64,000 bases of DNA, taken from Xanthobacter tagetidis. Its GTDB lineage: Bacteria; Pseudomonadota; Alphaproteobacteria; Rhizobiales; Xanthobacteraceae. Below are positions 35,723 to 45,265 of the stretch, in pieces. The stretch lies in assembly GCF_003667445.1 (NCBI RefSeq), contig NZ_RCTF01000006.1, positions 1 to 64,000 on the forward strand. The letters are read 5' to 3'. The position numbers and the translations under genes were made by a program. The notes beneath the pieces are model-generated. The model did no database searches. It was not told the DNA's origin and saw only the letters and a list, made by a program, of their open reading frames with translations. Every line of letters starts with the position of its first letter. Position 1 is the stretch's first letter.

Positions 35723-35912
35723 AGGCGCCGCCGGACACAAGGCGCACCCACTGGTCTCCCGCGCGCCCCTCCCCCGTGTGGGGGAGCGAGACCTTCGGTC
35801 CAGGCCGGGGACGCGACTTGGCGGCGACCCGGAACGCAAAAAGCCCTTCCCCCCCCCGCGGGAGGAAAGGGCTCTGCGCATCCGGATCTTCGCCCGCCGC
35901 GCGGGCCGATGC
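35723..35912. terminator. Repeat and terminator between aminotransferase and hbd
   Basis: A palindromic C-run/G-run repeat (CCCTCCCCCGTGTGGGGGAG, about 35766-35785) is related to that in hupK. It is followed by an inverted repeat, AAGCCCTTCC / GGAAAGGGCT (35841-35850 and 35864-35873). Read on the minus strand this is followed by TTTTTGCG, a good terminator for hbd. Confidence 0.7.
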
Positions 35913-36794
35913 TCAGCGGGTGGGGACCGGCTTCTCGCCGCGATAGTCGTAGAAGCCGCGCTGCGTCTTGCGGCCGAGCCAGCCGGCCTCGACATACTTC
36001 ACCAGCAGCGGGCACGGGCGGTACTTGGAATCCGCGAGCCCCTCGTGCAGCACCTGCATCACGGCGAGGCAGGTGTCGAGGCCGATGAAGTCGGCGAGTT
36101 GCAGCGGCCCCATGGGGTGGTTGGCGCCGAGCTTCATGGCGCGGTCGATGCTGTCCACCGAGCCGACGCCCTCATAGAGCGTGTAGATCGCCTCGTTGAT
36201 CATCGGCAAAAGGATGCGGTTGACGATGAAGGCCGGGAAGTCCTCCGCCACCGCATAGGTCTTGTGCAGCCGGGTGACGAACTGCTTGGAGCTCTCGAAG
36301 GTGTCGTCGTCGGTGGCGATGCCGCGCACCAGCTCCACCAGTTCCATCAGCGGCACCGGATTCATGAAGTGAATGCCGATGAAGCGCTCCGGCCGGTCGG
36401 TCGAAGCGGCGAGGCGGGTGATGGAGATGGACGAGGTGTTCGAGGCGAGCAGCGCCTCCGGCTTCACCACCGGGCAGAGCGAGGCGAAGATCTTGCGCTT
36501 CACCTCTTCCCGCTCGGTCGCGGACTCGATCACGAGGTCGCAGTCGGCGAGGTCCTCGACCCGGTCGGCGGCGGCGATGCGGCCGAGCGCCTGCTGGCGG
36601 TCGTCCTCCGAGACGGTGCCCTTCGACACCTGCTTGGCCATGTTGCCGTTGATGGTGGCGAGGCCGGAGCGGATGCGGTCCGGATCGGCGTCGTTGAGCG
36701 CCACGTCGTAGCCCGCCAGCGCGCAGACATGCGCGATGCCGTTGCCCATCTGGCCTGCGCCGATGACCCCGACCTTCTTGATCTCGAGCGGCAT
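35913..36794 (-). CDS. hbd: 3-Hydroxybutyryl-CoA dehydrogenase
   Basis: A 293-residue NAD(P)-dependent dehydrogenase that interconverts 3-hydroxybutyryl-CoA and acetoacetyl-CoA in butanoate/PHB metabolism. The N-terminal Rossmann motif is GVIGAGQMGNGIAHV (10-24). The catalytic His is in FIGIHFMNPVPLMELVE, and GFIVNRILLP-like and QLADFIGLDT segments are family-typical. Length is standard. It lies 91 bp after etfA on the same strand with a strong hairpin in between, so it is at least partly read from the etfBA promoter. Confidence 0.95.
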   Translation of the reverse strand: MPLEIKKVGVIGAGQMGNGIAHVCALAGYDVALNDADPDRIRSGLATINGNMAKQVSKGTVSEDDRQQALGRIAAADRVEDLADCDLVIESATEREEVKRKIFASLCPVVKPEALLASNTSSISITRLAASTDRPERFIGIHFMNPVPLMELVELVRGIATDDDTFESSKQFVTRLHKTYAVAEDFPAFIVNRILLPMINEAIYTLYEGVGSVDSIDRAMKLGANHPMGPLQLADFIGLDTCLAVMQVLHEGLADSKYRPCPLLVKYVEAGWLGRKTQRGFYDYRGEKPVPTR

Positions 36795-36845
36795 GGTTCT
36801 CTCGTTCTGCCTTGTTGCCGATGACCGGAGCGGGCGTGCCCGAAA

Positions 36846-36874
36846 CTGCGGCCGGCCGCAAAGGCCGGCCGCAG
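36846..36874 (-). terminator. Hairpin between etfA and hbd
   Basis: A perfect 12-bp stem (arms CTGCGGCCGGCC and GGCCGGCCGCAG, 36846-36857 and 36863-36874) with a 5-base loop. On the transcribed minus strand it is followed by TTTCGG. A partial terminator that lowers hbd expression relative to etfBA is likely. Confidence 0.6.
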
Positions 36875-36885
36875 CCAGTTGTATC

Positions 36886-37830
36886 CTATCCCTTGACCTT
36901 GGCGATCTCGGCCTTCAGCTCGGGGATGACGGTGTTGATGTCGCCCACGAGGCCGTAGTCGGCCACCTGGAAGATCGGCGCCTCCTCGTCCTTGTTGACG
37001 GCGACGATGACCTTCGAGTCCTTCATGCCGGCGAGATGCTGGATCGCGCCGGAGATGCCGAGGGCGATGTAGAGCTCGGGCGCCACCACCTTGCCGGTCT
37101 GGCCCACCTGCCAGTCGTTCGGCGCGTAGCCAGCGTCCACCGCGGCGCGCGAGGCGCCCACCGCCGCGCCGAGCGCATCGGCCAAGGGCTCGATCAGCTC
37201 GGCGAACTTCTCGCGCGAGCCGACCGCGCGGCCGCCCGAGACGATGATCTTCGCCGCCGTCAGCTCGGGACGGTCGGAGGCGGCGATCGCCTCCTCGACG
37301 AACACGGAGACCGCCGGATCGGCGGCGGCCGCAACAGCCTCCACAGGCGCGGAGCCGCCCTCGCCGGTGGCGGCGAAGGAGGCCGTGCGCACGGTGACGA
37401 CCTTCTTGGCGTCCGACGACTTCACGGTCTGGATCGCGTTGCCCGCATAGATCGGGCGCTCGAACGTGTCGGGCGCGTCGACCTTGATGATGTCGGAGAT
37501 CTGCATCACGTCGAGCAAAGCGGCGACGCGGGGCAGCACGTTCTTCACCATGGCGGTGGAGGGGCCGACGATGGCGTCGTAGCCGGGAGCCAGCGAGACG
37601 ACGAGCGCCGCCAGCGGCTCGGCCAGACGGTGCGCATAGAGCGCGTCGTCCGCCAGCAGCACCTTCTCGACGCCGGCGAGCTTGGCCGCCGCATCGGCGA
37701 CCGCCGTGGCGCCCTGGCCGGCGACCAGGATATGCACCGGCGCGCCGAGCGCGGCGGCGGCGGTGAGGGCCTTGGCGGTGACGCCGTTGAGAGCCGAATT
37801 GTCGTGTTCGGCGATGAGCAAGGTCGCCAT
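36886..37830 (-). CDS. etfA: Electron transfer flavoprotein alpha subunit
   Basis: A 314-residue EtfA, the FAD-binding subunit that passes electrons from acyl-CoA dehydrogenases to ETF:quinone oxidoreductase. The C-terminal FAD signature, [20 protein letters not shown] with [13 protein letters not shown] after it, is complete. [14 protein letters not shown] is also typical. The start overlaps the etfB stop by one base (TGATG), so the subunits are translated together. Confidence 0.96.
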   Translation of the reverse strand: MATLLIAEHDNSALNGVTAKALTAAAALGAPVHILVAGQGATAVADAAAKLAGVEKVLLADDALYAHRLAEPLAALVVSLAPGYDAIVGPSTAMVKNVLPRVAALLDVMQISDIIKVDAPDTFERPIYAGNAIQTVKSSDAKKVVTVRTASFAATGEGGSAPVEAVAAAADPAVSVFVEEAIAASDRPELTAAKIIVSGGRAVGSREKFAELIEPLADALGAAVGASRAAVDAGYAPNDWQVGQTGKVVAPELYIALGISGAIQHLAGMKDSKVIVAVNKDEEAPIFQVADYGLVGDINTVIPELKAEIAKVKG

Positions 37831-38579
37831 CAGATCACCCCCGCCTCGTCCTTGAGCTTGCCGACGAGCTCGGCCACCGACCCCACCTTGACGCCCGCCT
37901 TGCGGCCCGCCGGCTCGGCGGTCTTGACGACGGTGAGGCGCGGGGCGACGTCGACGCCATAGGCGTCCGGCGTCTTCTCGTCGATGGGCTTCTTCTTGGC
38001 CTTCATGATGTTCGGCAGCGAGGCGTAGCGCGGCTCGTTGAGGCGCAGGTCCGTCGTCACGATGGCCGGACCCTTGAGGGTCACGGTCTGCAGGCCGCCG
38101 TCGATCTCGCGGGTCACGGCGAAGCCGCCGTCCTCCACCACCACCTTCGAGGCGAAGGTGCCCTGGGGCCAGCCCAGCAGCGCGGCCAGCATCTGGCCGG
38201 TCTGGTTGCAGTCGTCGTCGATCGCCTGCTTGCCGAGGATGACGAGGCCGGGGGCCTCTTCGCCCACGACGGCCTTGAGGATCTTCGCCACCGCCAGCGG
38301 CTCGACCACGCCGTCCACCTTCACCAGGATGCCGCGGTCGGCGCCCATGGCGAGCGCGGTGCGCAGCGTCTCGGAGGCCTGCGCCGGGCCGATGGAGACG
38401 ACCACCACCTCGGTGGCCTTGCCGGCTTCCTTGAGGCGCAGCGCCTCTTCCACGGCGATCTCGTCGAACGGGTTCATGGACATCTTGACGTTGGCGAGCT
38501 CCACGCCCGACCCGTCCGACTTCACCCGGACCTTCACGTTGTAATCCACCACCCGCTTCACGGGCACCAGGATCTTCAT
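37830..38579 (-). CDS. etfB: Electron transfer flavoprotein beta subunit
   Basis: A 249-residue EtfB, which binds structural AMP and docks the acyl-CoA dehydrogenases. It has [20 protein letters not shown] at the start, [17 protein letters not shown] near residue 34 and the signature [34 protein letters not shown] in mid-protein. The ATG at 38579 has GGGGAG upstream; an upstream extension of 19 codons is not conserved-looking. First gene of etfBA-hbd. Confidence 0.96.
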   Translation of the reverse strand: MKILVPVKRVVDYNVKVRVKSDGSGVELANVKMSMNPFDEIAVEEALRLKEAGKATEVVVVSIGPAQASETLRTALAMGADRGILVKVDGVVEPLAVAKILKAVVGEEAPGLVILGKQAIDDDCNQTGQMLAALLGWPQGTFASKVVVEDGGFAVTREIDGGLQTVTLKGPAIVTTDLRLNEPRYASLPNIMKAKKKPIDEKTPDAYGVDVAPRLTVVKTAEPAGRKAGVKVGSVAELVGKLKDEAGVI

Positions 38580-38895
38580 CGAGGCGTGCTCCCCATCTCC
38601 CGACCTGAGGTCCGGCTGCGCGCGTGCGCCGAACATATATCCGCGGGCTCAAGGCCCGCTGCGTGCCGTCGCGGGCACCGCGGCCCCGAAGTCCGCGCGT
38701 CCGCTTGCGACCGGCATAAGCGCGCCGGGGGCGGTCGTCTGGTCTTGGGGAGAGGCGGGCCGGACCATCGGACGCCGGCAGCCTCGCCGGCATCCGAGAG
38801 ACCCGCGCTCCAGGGCGGAACCCTCGTCATCTCAAGGCTCCCTGCAATGCAGCAAAACCTTGGGGCCGGCAACGTAGGAGCGGCCAGAATGAGTG
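38580..38895. promoter_or_regulatory. Upstream region of etfBA-hbd with CTGC-N3-GCAG site
   Basis: 316 bp without a gene, between rhomboid (ending here, leftward) and etfB. CTGCAATGCAG at 38842-38852 matches CTGC-N3-GCAG, the recognition pattern reported for the polyhydroxyalkanoate regulator PhaR in alphaproteobacteria. No clear -35/-10 pair was identified. Confidence 0.35.
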
Positions 38896-39627
38896 TCAAC
38901 GCTCGCCTTCCCGCATGCCGCGCGGCGTCGGGACGCCCGAAGGGTCGCGGTCGAACAGCGCCACGCCGGGCCGGCGCATGACCGACACCAGCACCGCGCC
39001 GGCGACGAAGCCGCCGATATGGGCCCACCAGGCGGTCTCCTCGTCGCTCGCCGCCACCACCTGGTAGACCTGGAGCGCGATCCACAGGCCGATGACCCAA
39101 AAGGCGGGCACCCTGAGCGGCAGCTTCATGAACACCAGCGCCCACAGGCGCACATGGGGGTGCAGCACCAGATAGGCCGCGATCACCCCCGCCACCGCCC
39201 CGGACGCGCCGATGAGCGGGGCTTCCGAGCCCGGCTGCGCGACCACGTGCGCGGCCCCGGCGAGAATGCCGCACAGGAGGTAGAAGGCGAGAAACCGCCC
39301 GTGGCCGAGCGCATCCTCCACATTGTCGCCGAACACCCAAAGGAAGGCCATGTTGCCGACGAGGTGCAGCCAGCCGGCATGCAGGAACATGTAGCTGACA
39401 AGCGTGAGCGCGGAGGGAAGGCGCTCATAGCCCTCGGGCAGCACCGCCGCGCCCGTTACCACCGCCGGGATGGTGCCGTAGGCGAGCACCCCCGCCTCGC
39501 TCACCGCGCCGAAGCCGCCGTGCTGGAGCACCACGAACACGAACAGGTTCAAGCCGATCAGCGCCCATGTGACGTAGGGGCGCACCACGTGCTCCAGCGG
39601 ATTGGTGTCGTGCAGGGGAACGAACAT
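38896..39627 (-). CDS. Rhomboid-family intramembrane serine protease
   Basis: A 243-residue membrane protein with six hydrophobic helices and an intact rhomboid active site: Asn92 in HLVGNMAFLW, Ser142 in the GASG motif (LIGASGAVAG) and His203 in WAHIGGFVAGA. It cleaves transmembrane substrates within the bilayer; the substrate is unknown. The N-terminal FVPLHDTNPLEHVVRPYVTW is typical of bacterial members. It lies 123 bp from the adenosyltransferase gene on the same strand and probably has its own promoter. Confidence 0.93.
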   Translation of the reverse strand: MFVPLHDTNPLEHVVRPYVTWALIGLNLFVFVVLQHGGFGAVSEAGVLAYGTIPAVVTGAAVLPEGYERLPSALTLVSYMFLHAGWLHLVGNMAFLWVFGDNVEDALGHGRFLAFYLLCGILAGAAHVVAQPGSEAPLIGASGAVAGVIAAYLVLHPHVRLWALVFMKLPLRVPAFWVIGLWIALQVYQVVAASDEETAWWAHIGGFVAGAVLVSVMRRPGVALFDRDPSGVPTPRGMREGER

Positions 39628-39750
39628 CGGCGCGGATCATCCCGGCGGGCGGCGGCGCCGCGGCCTCAAGGCCCAACGTGAGCAGGATAGCGGAAGCCTC
39701 GGCGCCGCGCCAAGGCTCTTGCCGTTCCGGAAGCCGATGCGGAGCGCCCG

Positions 39751-40329
39751 CTACCGGCTGGCGCCCGGCACCCAGAGCACGTCGCCCTTGCCGCGGTCGT
39801 TGGCGTAGCGGCCGGCGACGAACAAAAGGTCCGAGAGCCGGTTCACATAGGCAATGGCCGGGGCGCCCACGGCCTCCCCCTCCGCATGGGACAGCTCCAC
39901 CATGTCGCGCTCCGCCCGCCGGCAGATGGTGCGGGCGAGGTGCAGATGGGCCGAGGCCGCGCTGCCGCCCGGCAGCACGAAGGAGGTGAGCGGCGAAAGC
40001 TCAGCGTTGAGGGTGTCGATGTCGGCCTCCAGGCGCTCCACCTGGGACGGGACGATGCGCAGCGCGGCGCCGGGGGCCTCGCCGTCCGCCGGCGGCGTGC
40101 ACAGGTCCGCGCCGAGGTCGAACAAATCGTTCTGCACCCGCTCCAGCAGGCGCGAGAGCGCCGGCTCGCCTTCAAGGTGCAGCCGGGCGATGCCGATGGC
40201 GGCGTTGGCCTCGTCCACCGCGCCATAGGCGGCGACCCGAAGGTCGTACTTGCGCACCCGCGCGCCGGTGCCGAGCCCGGTGGTGCCGTCGTCGCCGGTG
40301 CGGGTGTAGATCTTGTTGAGCTTCACCAT
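39751..40329 (-). CDS. Cob(I)alamin adenosyltransferase, PduO type
   Basis: A 192-residue ATP:corrinoid adenosyltransferase of the PduO family, which makes adenosylcobalamin. The ATP-binding N-terminus KIYTRTGDDGTTGLG, the FVLPGGSAASAHLHLARTICRRAER signature (with the Arg/Glu pair) and YVNRLSDLLFVAGRYAN are complete. It is preceded by the small twin-helix membrane gene, 9 bp away, an arrangement common in Hyphomicrobiales. Confidence 0.95.
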   Translation of the reverse strand: MVKLNKIYTRTGDDGTTGLGTGARVRKYDLRVAAYGAVDEANAAIGIARLHLEGEPALSRLLERVQNDLFDLGADLCTPPADGEAPGAALRIVPSQVERLEADIDTLNAELSPLTSFVLPGGSAASAHLHLARTICRRAERDMVELSHAEGEAVGAPAIAYVNRLSDLLFVAGRYANDRGKGDVLWVPGASR

Positions 40330-40338
40330 GGCCGCGAC

Positions 40339-40533
40339 TCAGCGCTGCATCGCGAAGATGGTGATCATGATGAGCACCAGCGCCCCGAACTGGAACAGCA
40401 CGCGCAGGCGCATGAGCATCTGCGAGCGCTGCGGCGAGCCGCCCGAGGCGAAGTTGAACAGGCCGAGCAGCAGCACCCCCGCCACCAGGAACAGCGCGAA
40501 GGGGATGAAGAGATAGATGGACCAGTGGAGCAT
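40339..40533 (-). CDS. Small twin-transmembrane protein
   Basis: A 64-residue protein with two hydrophobic helices (about 5-26 and 43-61) joined by a positively charged loop (GGSPQRSQMLMRLRV). This matches the HIG1-like twin-transmembrane family found next to adenosyltransferase genes in alphaproteobacteria. Function unknown; a respiratory-complex assembly role is suggested for HIG1 relatives. It is 9 bp upstream of the adenosyltransferase gene, so co-transcribed. Confidence 0.85.
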   Translation of the reverse strand: MLHWSIYLFIPFALFLVAGVLLLGLFNFASGGSPQRSQMLMRLRVLFQFGALVLIMITIFAMQR

Positions 40534-40557
40534 GGGACACCCGTGGGCGGCGCGCCG

Positions 40558-41049
40558 TCAGTTCATCACTGCGATCGCCGCATTGAGGGTGGAGGCGTAG
40601 CACAGCCAGGCCAGATAGGGCAGCAGCAGCCACGCGGCGATCTTGTCCACCTCCCGCGCCGCCTTGATGGCGAGCGCCAGCGTGGCAATGAGCAGCAGGA
40701 TGATTGCGAGCGCCGGCCAGGGCGCCTGGAGGCCGAAGAACACCGGCGACCACGCGGCATTGAGCGCGAGCTGCGCCAGGAATAGGACGATGGCGCGCGT
40801 GCGGCCGGGCGTTTGCGGCGGTTTGCCCCACAGACGCAGCAGCGCCACGCCCATGAGCGCGTAGAGCGTGGTCCAGGCGATGGGGAACAGCCCGTTGGGC
40901 GGGGTCCAGAACGGCTTGGCGAGCCCCTGATACCAGCCGGGAATCTGCGGCGTCGTCACCGCCGAGCCCGAGAGCGCCACGGCGGTGATGAGGCCCGCCA
41001 CGGCGAAGAATCGGATGAGGCGGGTGTTCGGAGCGGTATCGGCAGCCAT
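40558..41049 (-). CDS. TspO/MBR family protein
   Basis: A 163-residue five-helix membrane protein of the tryptophan-rich sensory protein (TspO/translocator) family. Motifs are PQIPGWYQGLAKPFWTPPNGLFPIAWTTLYALMGVAL at the N-terminal half and NAAWSPVFFGLQ in mid-protein. The family binds tetrapyrroles and in Rhodobacter influences pigment gene expression under oxygen. Its position upstream of the cobalamin adenosyltransferase fits a tetrapyrrole link, but this is inference. All three genes on this strand are closely spaced. Confidence 0.93.
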   Translation of the reverse strand: MAADTAPNTRLIRFFAVAGLITAVALSGSAVTTPQIPGWYQGLAKPFWTPPNGLFPIAWTTLYALMGVALLRLWGKPPQTPGRTRAIVLFLAQLALNAAWSPVFFGLQAPWPALAIILLLIATLALAIKAAREVDKIAAWLLLPYLAWLCYASTLNAAIAVMN

Positions 41050-41056
41050 GTTCGCC

Positions 41057-41497
41057 TCAGGCCGCGATATGCCGCTCGATCTCGTCGACCGGCAGCTTCA
41101 CAAGGTCCTTGGCCAGTTCGCCGTCCACCACCGCCTTCACCTGCGCGCTCATGGCCTCGCGCAGCGTGCCGAGCGCCTTCGGCGGGGCGACGATGAGGAT
41201 GCGGCCGGTCCCGCTCTGCACCAGTTCCGCCAGCCGGTCGGCGAGACGGCGCAGGAATTCGGCCTCGGCGATGGCGTGGAGGTCCGTGGCCTCGACCGCG
41301 CTGCGGGAGACACCCTTCGATTCGTGAACGCGGCCGGGCCGGTCGGTGCCGAGCTGCGAGGTCGGCGCGCTGGGGGCGGTGATGGTCTCCAGCACCTTCA
41401 GCCGCGGCTTCGGGGCGATGCCGCTGTCGGCCAGAAGGAGCGCCTTCGCCCCGTCGCACACCAGAACAAGGCGGTTGGCTTTGTCGGCATTCGGCAT
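41057..41497 (-). CDS. Host attachment family protein
   Basis: A 146-residue protein of the Host_attach family (named from an Agrobacterium attachment gene). It has LVLVCDGAKALLL at the N-terminus, followed by a GRVHES segment and RRLADRLAELVQSGTGRILIVAPPKALGTLREAM, the typical core. Related archaeo-eukaryotic release-factor-like proteins share this fold, so the attachment name may not describe its biochemical role. It lies 7 bp upstream of tspO and probably starts that operon. Confidence 0.88.
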   Translation of the reverse strand: MPNADKANRLVLVCDGAKALLLADSGIAPKPRLKVLETITAPSAPTSQLGTDRPGRVHESKGVSRSAVEATDLHAIAEAEFLRRLADRLAELVQSGTGRILIVAPPKALGTLREAMSAQVKAVVDGELAKDLVKLPVDEIERHIAA

Positions 41498-41830
41498 GGG
41501 TCTTCACCTCCCTGGTCGTTGGTCCGGGTTCCGCCGGGCGCGGTTCCCGAAAACGCTGGACGTTGCACTGTCGACGTTTCCCCGTCGAACTCTCATGTCG
41601 TCACCGCAGCCCGCGCCGAAGCGCGAAGCGGGGACCGGCGCGGCGCCGCCTTCTTAAGGTGTGCCGCAATCGCCCGCATGCAAGGTCTATCATGCAGGTG
41701 TGTGAATGCGACGCATTGACCGAAGGCCATGCCTTGCCGGCTTGGCCGGCTCATGAGACGATTTCACGACATCGGAGCCGCGCCGCCGCGGCAGCCGACG
41801 CCGCACCGACGGCCCGGAGGATTTGAGCCC
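41498..41830. other. Divergent intergenic region, no gene seen
   Basis: 333 bp between the leftward host-attachment gene and a rightward small membrane protein gene. CATGCAAGG and CATGCAGG occur as a loose direct repeat at about 41678-41700, and TTGACC at 41716 could be a -35 box for the rightward gene. No RNA gene or ORF is supported. Confidence 0.4.
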
Positions 41831-42130
41831 ATGCCCGTTCTCGTCCGCTTCCTTCTGCGCCACGCGGCCATCGGCATGGGCGTCGCCGCGGTGTTCGTCG
41901 GCGCGCTCGCCGCCTTCGACGTGTTCCATCTGGGCGCGCTCATGAGCGGCTCGCCGGATGGGCTTCTGGCGCTGGCGGTGCTCACCTGCGCTCTGGGAAT
42001 CACCTTCGGAAGCGTGCAGATGGGCTTTGCCGTCATGCTGATGGGCGAAGACGAGCAGCCGCCGAATGGCCGGCGCGCCCCGCTCAACCGCCTGCGCCCC
42101 ATCCCGGTCCGGGTGCGCGCGCGGCGCTGA
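41831..42130 (+). CDS. Small membrane protein, hypothetical
   Basis: A 99-residue protein with two hydrophobic helices (about 12-30 and 42-72) and a basic, Arg/Pro-rich C-terminal tail. No family is recognised. The ATG at 41831 leads directly into a positively charged start ([11 protein letters not shown]), and earlier in-frame codons show no protein character. It lies 157 bp before guaA on the same strand. Confidence 0.7.
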   Translation: MPVLVRFLLRHAAIGMGVAAVFVGALAAFDVFHLGALMSGSPDGLLALAVLTCALGITFGSVQMGFAVMLMGEDEQPPNGRRAPLNRLRPIPVRVRARR

Positions 42131-42287
42131 GGCCCCGCCTTCCCTTCCTCCGCTTCCCCTTCATTTGCAGTGCCGCCCGACGGCCGGGCGGCGCGTGACG
42201 GCCATGCGCCGGCCGCGCTTTTGCTTTCACGGCTTTGCCGCTAAAGGAGGGCGCACGCCCCCGAACCCGCGCGCAAGGCCCCGCCCC

Positions 42288-43850
42288 ATGTCCTCCCCCG
42301 CCTCCCAGGAAACCGTCCTCATCGTCGACTTCGGCAGCCAGGTGACGCAGCTCATCGCCCGGCGGGTGCGTGAGGAGGGGGTCTATTCCGAGGTGGTGCC
42401 GTTCCAGAAGGCGCAGGAGGCGTTCCGCGCCCTGAAGCCCAAGGCGGTCATCCTTTCCGGCGGCCCGGCCTCTGTGCCCGACGGCGACAGCCCGCGCGCG
42501 CCGCAGGAGGTGTTCGAGGCCGGCATCCCCGTGCTCGGTATCTGCTACGGGCAGATGACGATGGCCGAGCAGCTGGGGGGACAGGTGGAGAGCGGCCATC
42601 ATCGCGAGTTCGGCCGGGCGACGTTGCAGATCGAGAGCACCTCCGACCTTTTCGACGGTCTTTGGCACCCGGGCGAGGGCCACACGGTGTGGATGAGCCA
42701 CGGCGACCGCATCACCGCTTTGCCCCCGGGCTTCAAGGTGAAGGGCACCTCTGCCAACGCCCCCTTCGCCCTCATTGAGGACGAGGCGCGCCGGTTCTAC
42801 GGCCTCATGTTCCACCCCGAGGTGGTGCACACGCCGGACGGCGCGCGCCTGCTCTCCAATTTCGTGCGCAAGGTGGCCGGCCTCGAAGGCACCTGGACCA
42901 TGGGCGCCTTCCGCGAGCGCGCCATCGCCCGCATCCGCGCGCAGGTGGGCACGGGCCGGGTGATCTGCGGGCTGTCCGGCGGGGTGGACAGCTCCGTCGC
43001 GGCGGTGCTGATCCATGAGGCGATCGGCGACCAGCTCACCTGCGTGTTCGTGGACCACGGCCTGATGCGCCGGGCCGAGGCGGACGAGGTGATCTCGCTG
43101 TTCCGCGGCCACTACAACATCCCGCTGGTGCACGTGGACGCCTCCGACCTGTTCCTGAGGGAGCTGGAGGGCGTCGAGGACCCGGAAGCGAAGCGCAAGA
43201 CCATCGGCCGGCTGTTCATCGACGTGTTCGAGGCGGAAGCCAAGAAGGTGGGCGGCGCCGACTTCCTCGCCCAGGGCACGCTCTACCCGGACGTGATCGA
43301 GAGCGTCTCCTTCGCCGGCGGCCCCTCGGTGACCATCAAGAGCCACCACAATGTGGGCGGCCTGCCCGACCGCATGAACATGAAGCTGGTGGAGCCCCTG
43401 CGCGACCTGTTCAAGGACGAGGTGCGCGCGCTCGGCCGCGAGCTCGGCCTGCCGGAAAGCTTCGTCGGCCGCCACCCCTTCCCCGGCCCCGGCCTCGCCA
43501 TCCGCTGCCCGGGCGCGATCACGCGCGAGAAGCTCGACATCCTGCGCCAGGCCGACGCCATCTATCTGGAAGAGATCCGCTATGCCGGCCTCTACGACGT
43601 GATCTGGCAGGCCTTCGCCGTGCTGCTGCCGGTGCGCACCGTGGGCGTGATGGGCGACGGCCGCACCTACGACCACGTCCTGGCGCTGCGCGCCGTCACC
43701 TCCGTCGACGGCATGACCGCCGACTTCTACCCCTTCGACATGGCCTTCCTCGGCCGGGTCGCGACCCGCATCATCAACGAGGTCAAGGGCGTCAACCGCG
43801 TGGTCTACGACGTCACGTCGAAGCCGCCGGGGACCATCGAGTGGGAATGA
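42288..43850 (+). CDS. guaA: GMP synthase (glutamine-hydrolysing)
   Basis: A 520-residue two-domain enzyme that converts XMP to GMP. The class I glutamine amidotransferase domain (1-195) has the nucleophile Cys86 in LGICYGQM and His/Glu in MFHPEVVHT. The ATP pyrophosphatase domain starts with the P-loop [10 protein letters not shown] near residue 226. The C-terminal dimerisation domain ends [14 protein letters not shown]... [14 protein letters not shown], the canonical GuaA end. The start at 42288 gives the usual length; upstream in-frame sequence is Arg/Pro-rich non-coding. Confidence 0.97.
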   Translation: MSSPASQETVLIVDFGSQVTQLIARRVREEGVYSEVVPFQKAQEAFRALKPKAVILSGGPASVPDGDSPRAPQEVFEAGIPVLGICYGQMTMAEQLGGQVESGHHREFGRATLQIESTSDLFDGLWHPGEGHTVWMSHGDRITALPPGFKVKGTSANAPFALIEDEARRFYGLMFHPEVVHTPDGARLLSNFVRKVAGLEGTWTMGAFRERAIARIRAQVGTGRVICGLSGGVDSSVAAVLIHEAIGDQLTCVFVDHGLMRRAEADEVISLFRGHYNIPLVHVDASDLFLRELEGVEDPEAKRKTIGRLFIDVFEAEAKKVGGADFLAQGTLYPDVIESVSFAGGPSVTIKSHHNVGGLPDRMNMKLVEPLRDLFKDEVRALGRELGLPESFVGRHPFPGPGLAIRCPGAITREKLDILRQADAIYLEEIRYAGLYDVIWQAFAVLLPVRTVGVMGDGRTYDHVLALRAVTSVDGMTADFYPFDMAFLGRVATRIINEVKGVNRVVYDVTSKPPGTIEWE

Positions 43851-44073
43851 TCTGAGGTCGCTTTCACCCCAGCCGAGCCACTCTGTCGGTATGGCGCGGG
43901 ATGGTCGATACGCGGGCTTTCGCTGCCAACAGGCCGTTCTTGGTAGGGCCTTTCAATTCCGGCCGCCTGAACTCGGCCCACGGCTCATCAGTGCGGTCGA
44001 GGGGGCAGAGCGGCTTGGCGCCGTCCACTTTTCCGGGGGCGCCGCGCACCTGGAGAGGACGGATGAGCGGTTT
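43851..44073. other. Intergenic region after guaA, no gene seen
   Basis: 223 bp between convergent genes. Short frames exist but lack ribosome-binding sites and family resemblance. No strong terminator hairpin with a T-run was found. Confidence 0.35.
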
Positions 44074-45228
44074 TCAGTCCATGAGAACCGAGATCTCACC
44101 CGCAACGTCTGAAGCGGTCCGTCTGAGCTGCTTCAGCGTCTGCACCGTTCTCCGCGCGCCCTCCTCTCCGAGGAAGAACATGTGGTTGCCCGGCAGCGTC
44201 GTGCTCAGCCGCTGGGCGGCGTGTCCGACCTGCTCGACCAGCAACGCCCATTTCTCGTCAGGAAGCGCGGCGAGCTTGTCCGCTTGCGAGAAAACGAGAC
44301 CTTCGCACAGCCGCAGGGTGATGTAGACGCCCCAGGTGGAGCGGTCCGTGAGCGCGTGGCGGGCGTCGATCGCGGAAGCGTGCGTCATCAGGGCGAGTGG
44401 CGGAAAGGCGCGATATTGGGCGGTGCCGACCTCGCGCGCGTCTCCGGCCGGGTCGGGAACGAAAGCGCCGTCCCGGTAGCGCATGGCCGAGGCGGCCAGC
44501 CCGACCGGGAAATCGCCGGTCATCTCGCGGGCGAACAGGTCGGCATCGAGCACCGCGTGGCCGGCAGCCGCGTTCTGATCCGCGAGGCATCGGAGCAGCC
44601 AGTCGAGATAGGCGCCCCTGATCGCGGCGAGGCCGTTTGCGGCTGGCTTCATGTGGTCGAGGCCGGGCAGGGTATGGGGCAGCGCCGATGCCGCCGCCAT
44701 CGCGATGAAAAGCTCGATGCCCTTTCCCCTGCCGCGCAGCGCGACATGAAGCGGCTCGGCAATTCGCCCCGCCATGCTCCAGCCGAGCACGATGGCATTG
44801 GCCGGCAGGCCATTGCGGTCCATGTGGCGGGCGATGATCTCGGCGCTCTGCTCCGCCCAGTCGGTGACCGAGAACAGCGGGAATGCGGTGTCGAACACAC
44901 CCCTGCTGTCGATGGGATAGGACAGGACCAGCGACGGGAAGCCGTCCTCATGCAGCCAGTGGCACAAGAAATCGGTGGCCCTTCCCCCGGGTGGTCCGTA
45001 GGCGATGCGGCCGAGCACCCCTCCCCCTGTGACGAACACCACGAGGGGATGATCCGGCCGCCCCGGCTCGAACCGCACCAGAGCCGGATAGCCGGCCGCC
45101 TGCGTCAATTCCTCGCCGGGATAGAGCATGGGGGATCTCGTCTGTGCTTGGGCCGGAGCGCGCCCTGTCGCGGCCAAGGCTACGCCGAGCATCGCGACTT
45201 GACGACGATTGAGGTCGCAGACACCCAC
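44074..45228 (-). CDS. Tat-type exported alpha/beta-hydrolase-fold protein
   Basis: A 384-residue protein with a twin-arginine-like signal (LNRRQVAMLGVALAATGRAPAQA), so probably periplasmic. The nucleophile elbow is GWSMAG, in VLGWSMAGRIAEPLH. HPLVVFVTGGGVLGRIAYGPPG is the likely oxyanion region, and late QVGHAAQRL and GNHMFF may give the His. The fold is alpha/beta hydrolase, but the subfamily and substrate are unknown. The start at GTG 45228 is chosen because TGGAGG lies six bases upstream; a longer frame extends to 45291 without such a site. The padC gene ends 37 bp upstream on the same strand. Confidence 0.8.
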   Translation of the reverse strand: MGVCDLNRRQVAMLGVALAATGRAPAQAQTRSPMLYPGEELTQAAGYPALVRFEPGRPDHPLVVFVTGGGVLGRIAYGPPGGRATDFLCHWLHEDGFPSLVLSYPIDSRGVFDTAFPLFSVTDWAEQSAEIIARHMDRNGLPANAIVLGWSMAGRIAEPLHVALRGRGKGIELFIAMAAASALPHTLPGLDHMKPAANGLAAIRGAYLDWLLRCLADQNAAAGHAVLDADLFAREMTGDFPVGLAASAMRYRDGAFVPDPAGDAREVGTAQYRAFPPLALMTHASAIDARHALTDRSTWGVYITLRLCEGLVFSQADKLAALPDEKWALLVEQVGHAAQRLSTTLPGNHMFFLGEEGARRTVQTLKQLRRTASDVAGEISVLMD

Positions 45229-45265
45229 CTCGAACCTCCATGTCGCGTCCGGCCATCGGCGCCCA

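Noticed and set aside
43864..44112. Short open frames between guaA and the alpha/beta hydrolase gene
   Set aside because: No ribosome-binding site, Arg/Gly-rich composition, overlap on both strands and no recognisable domain.
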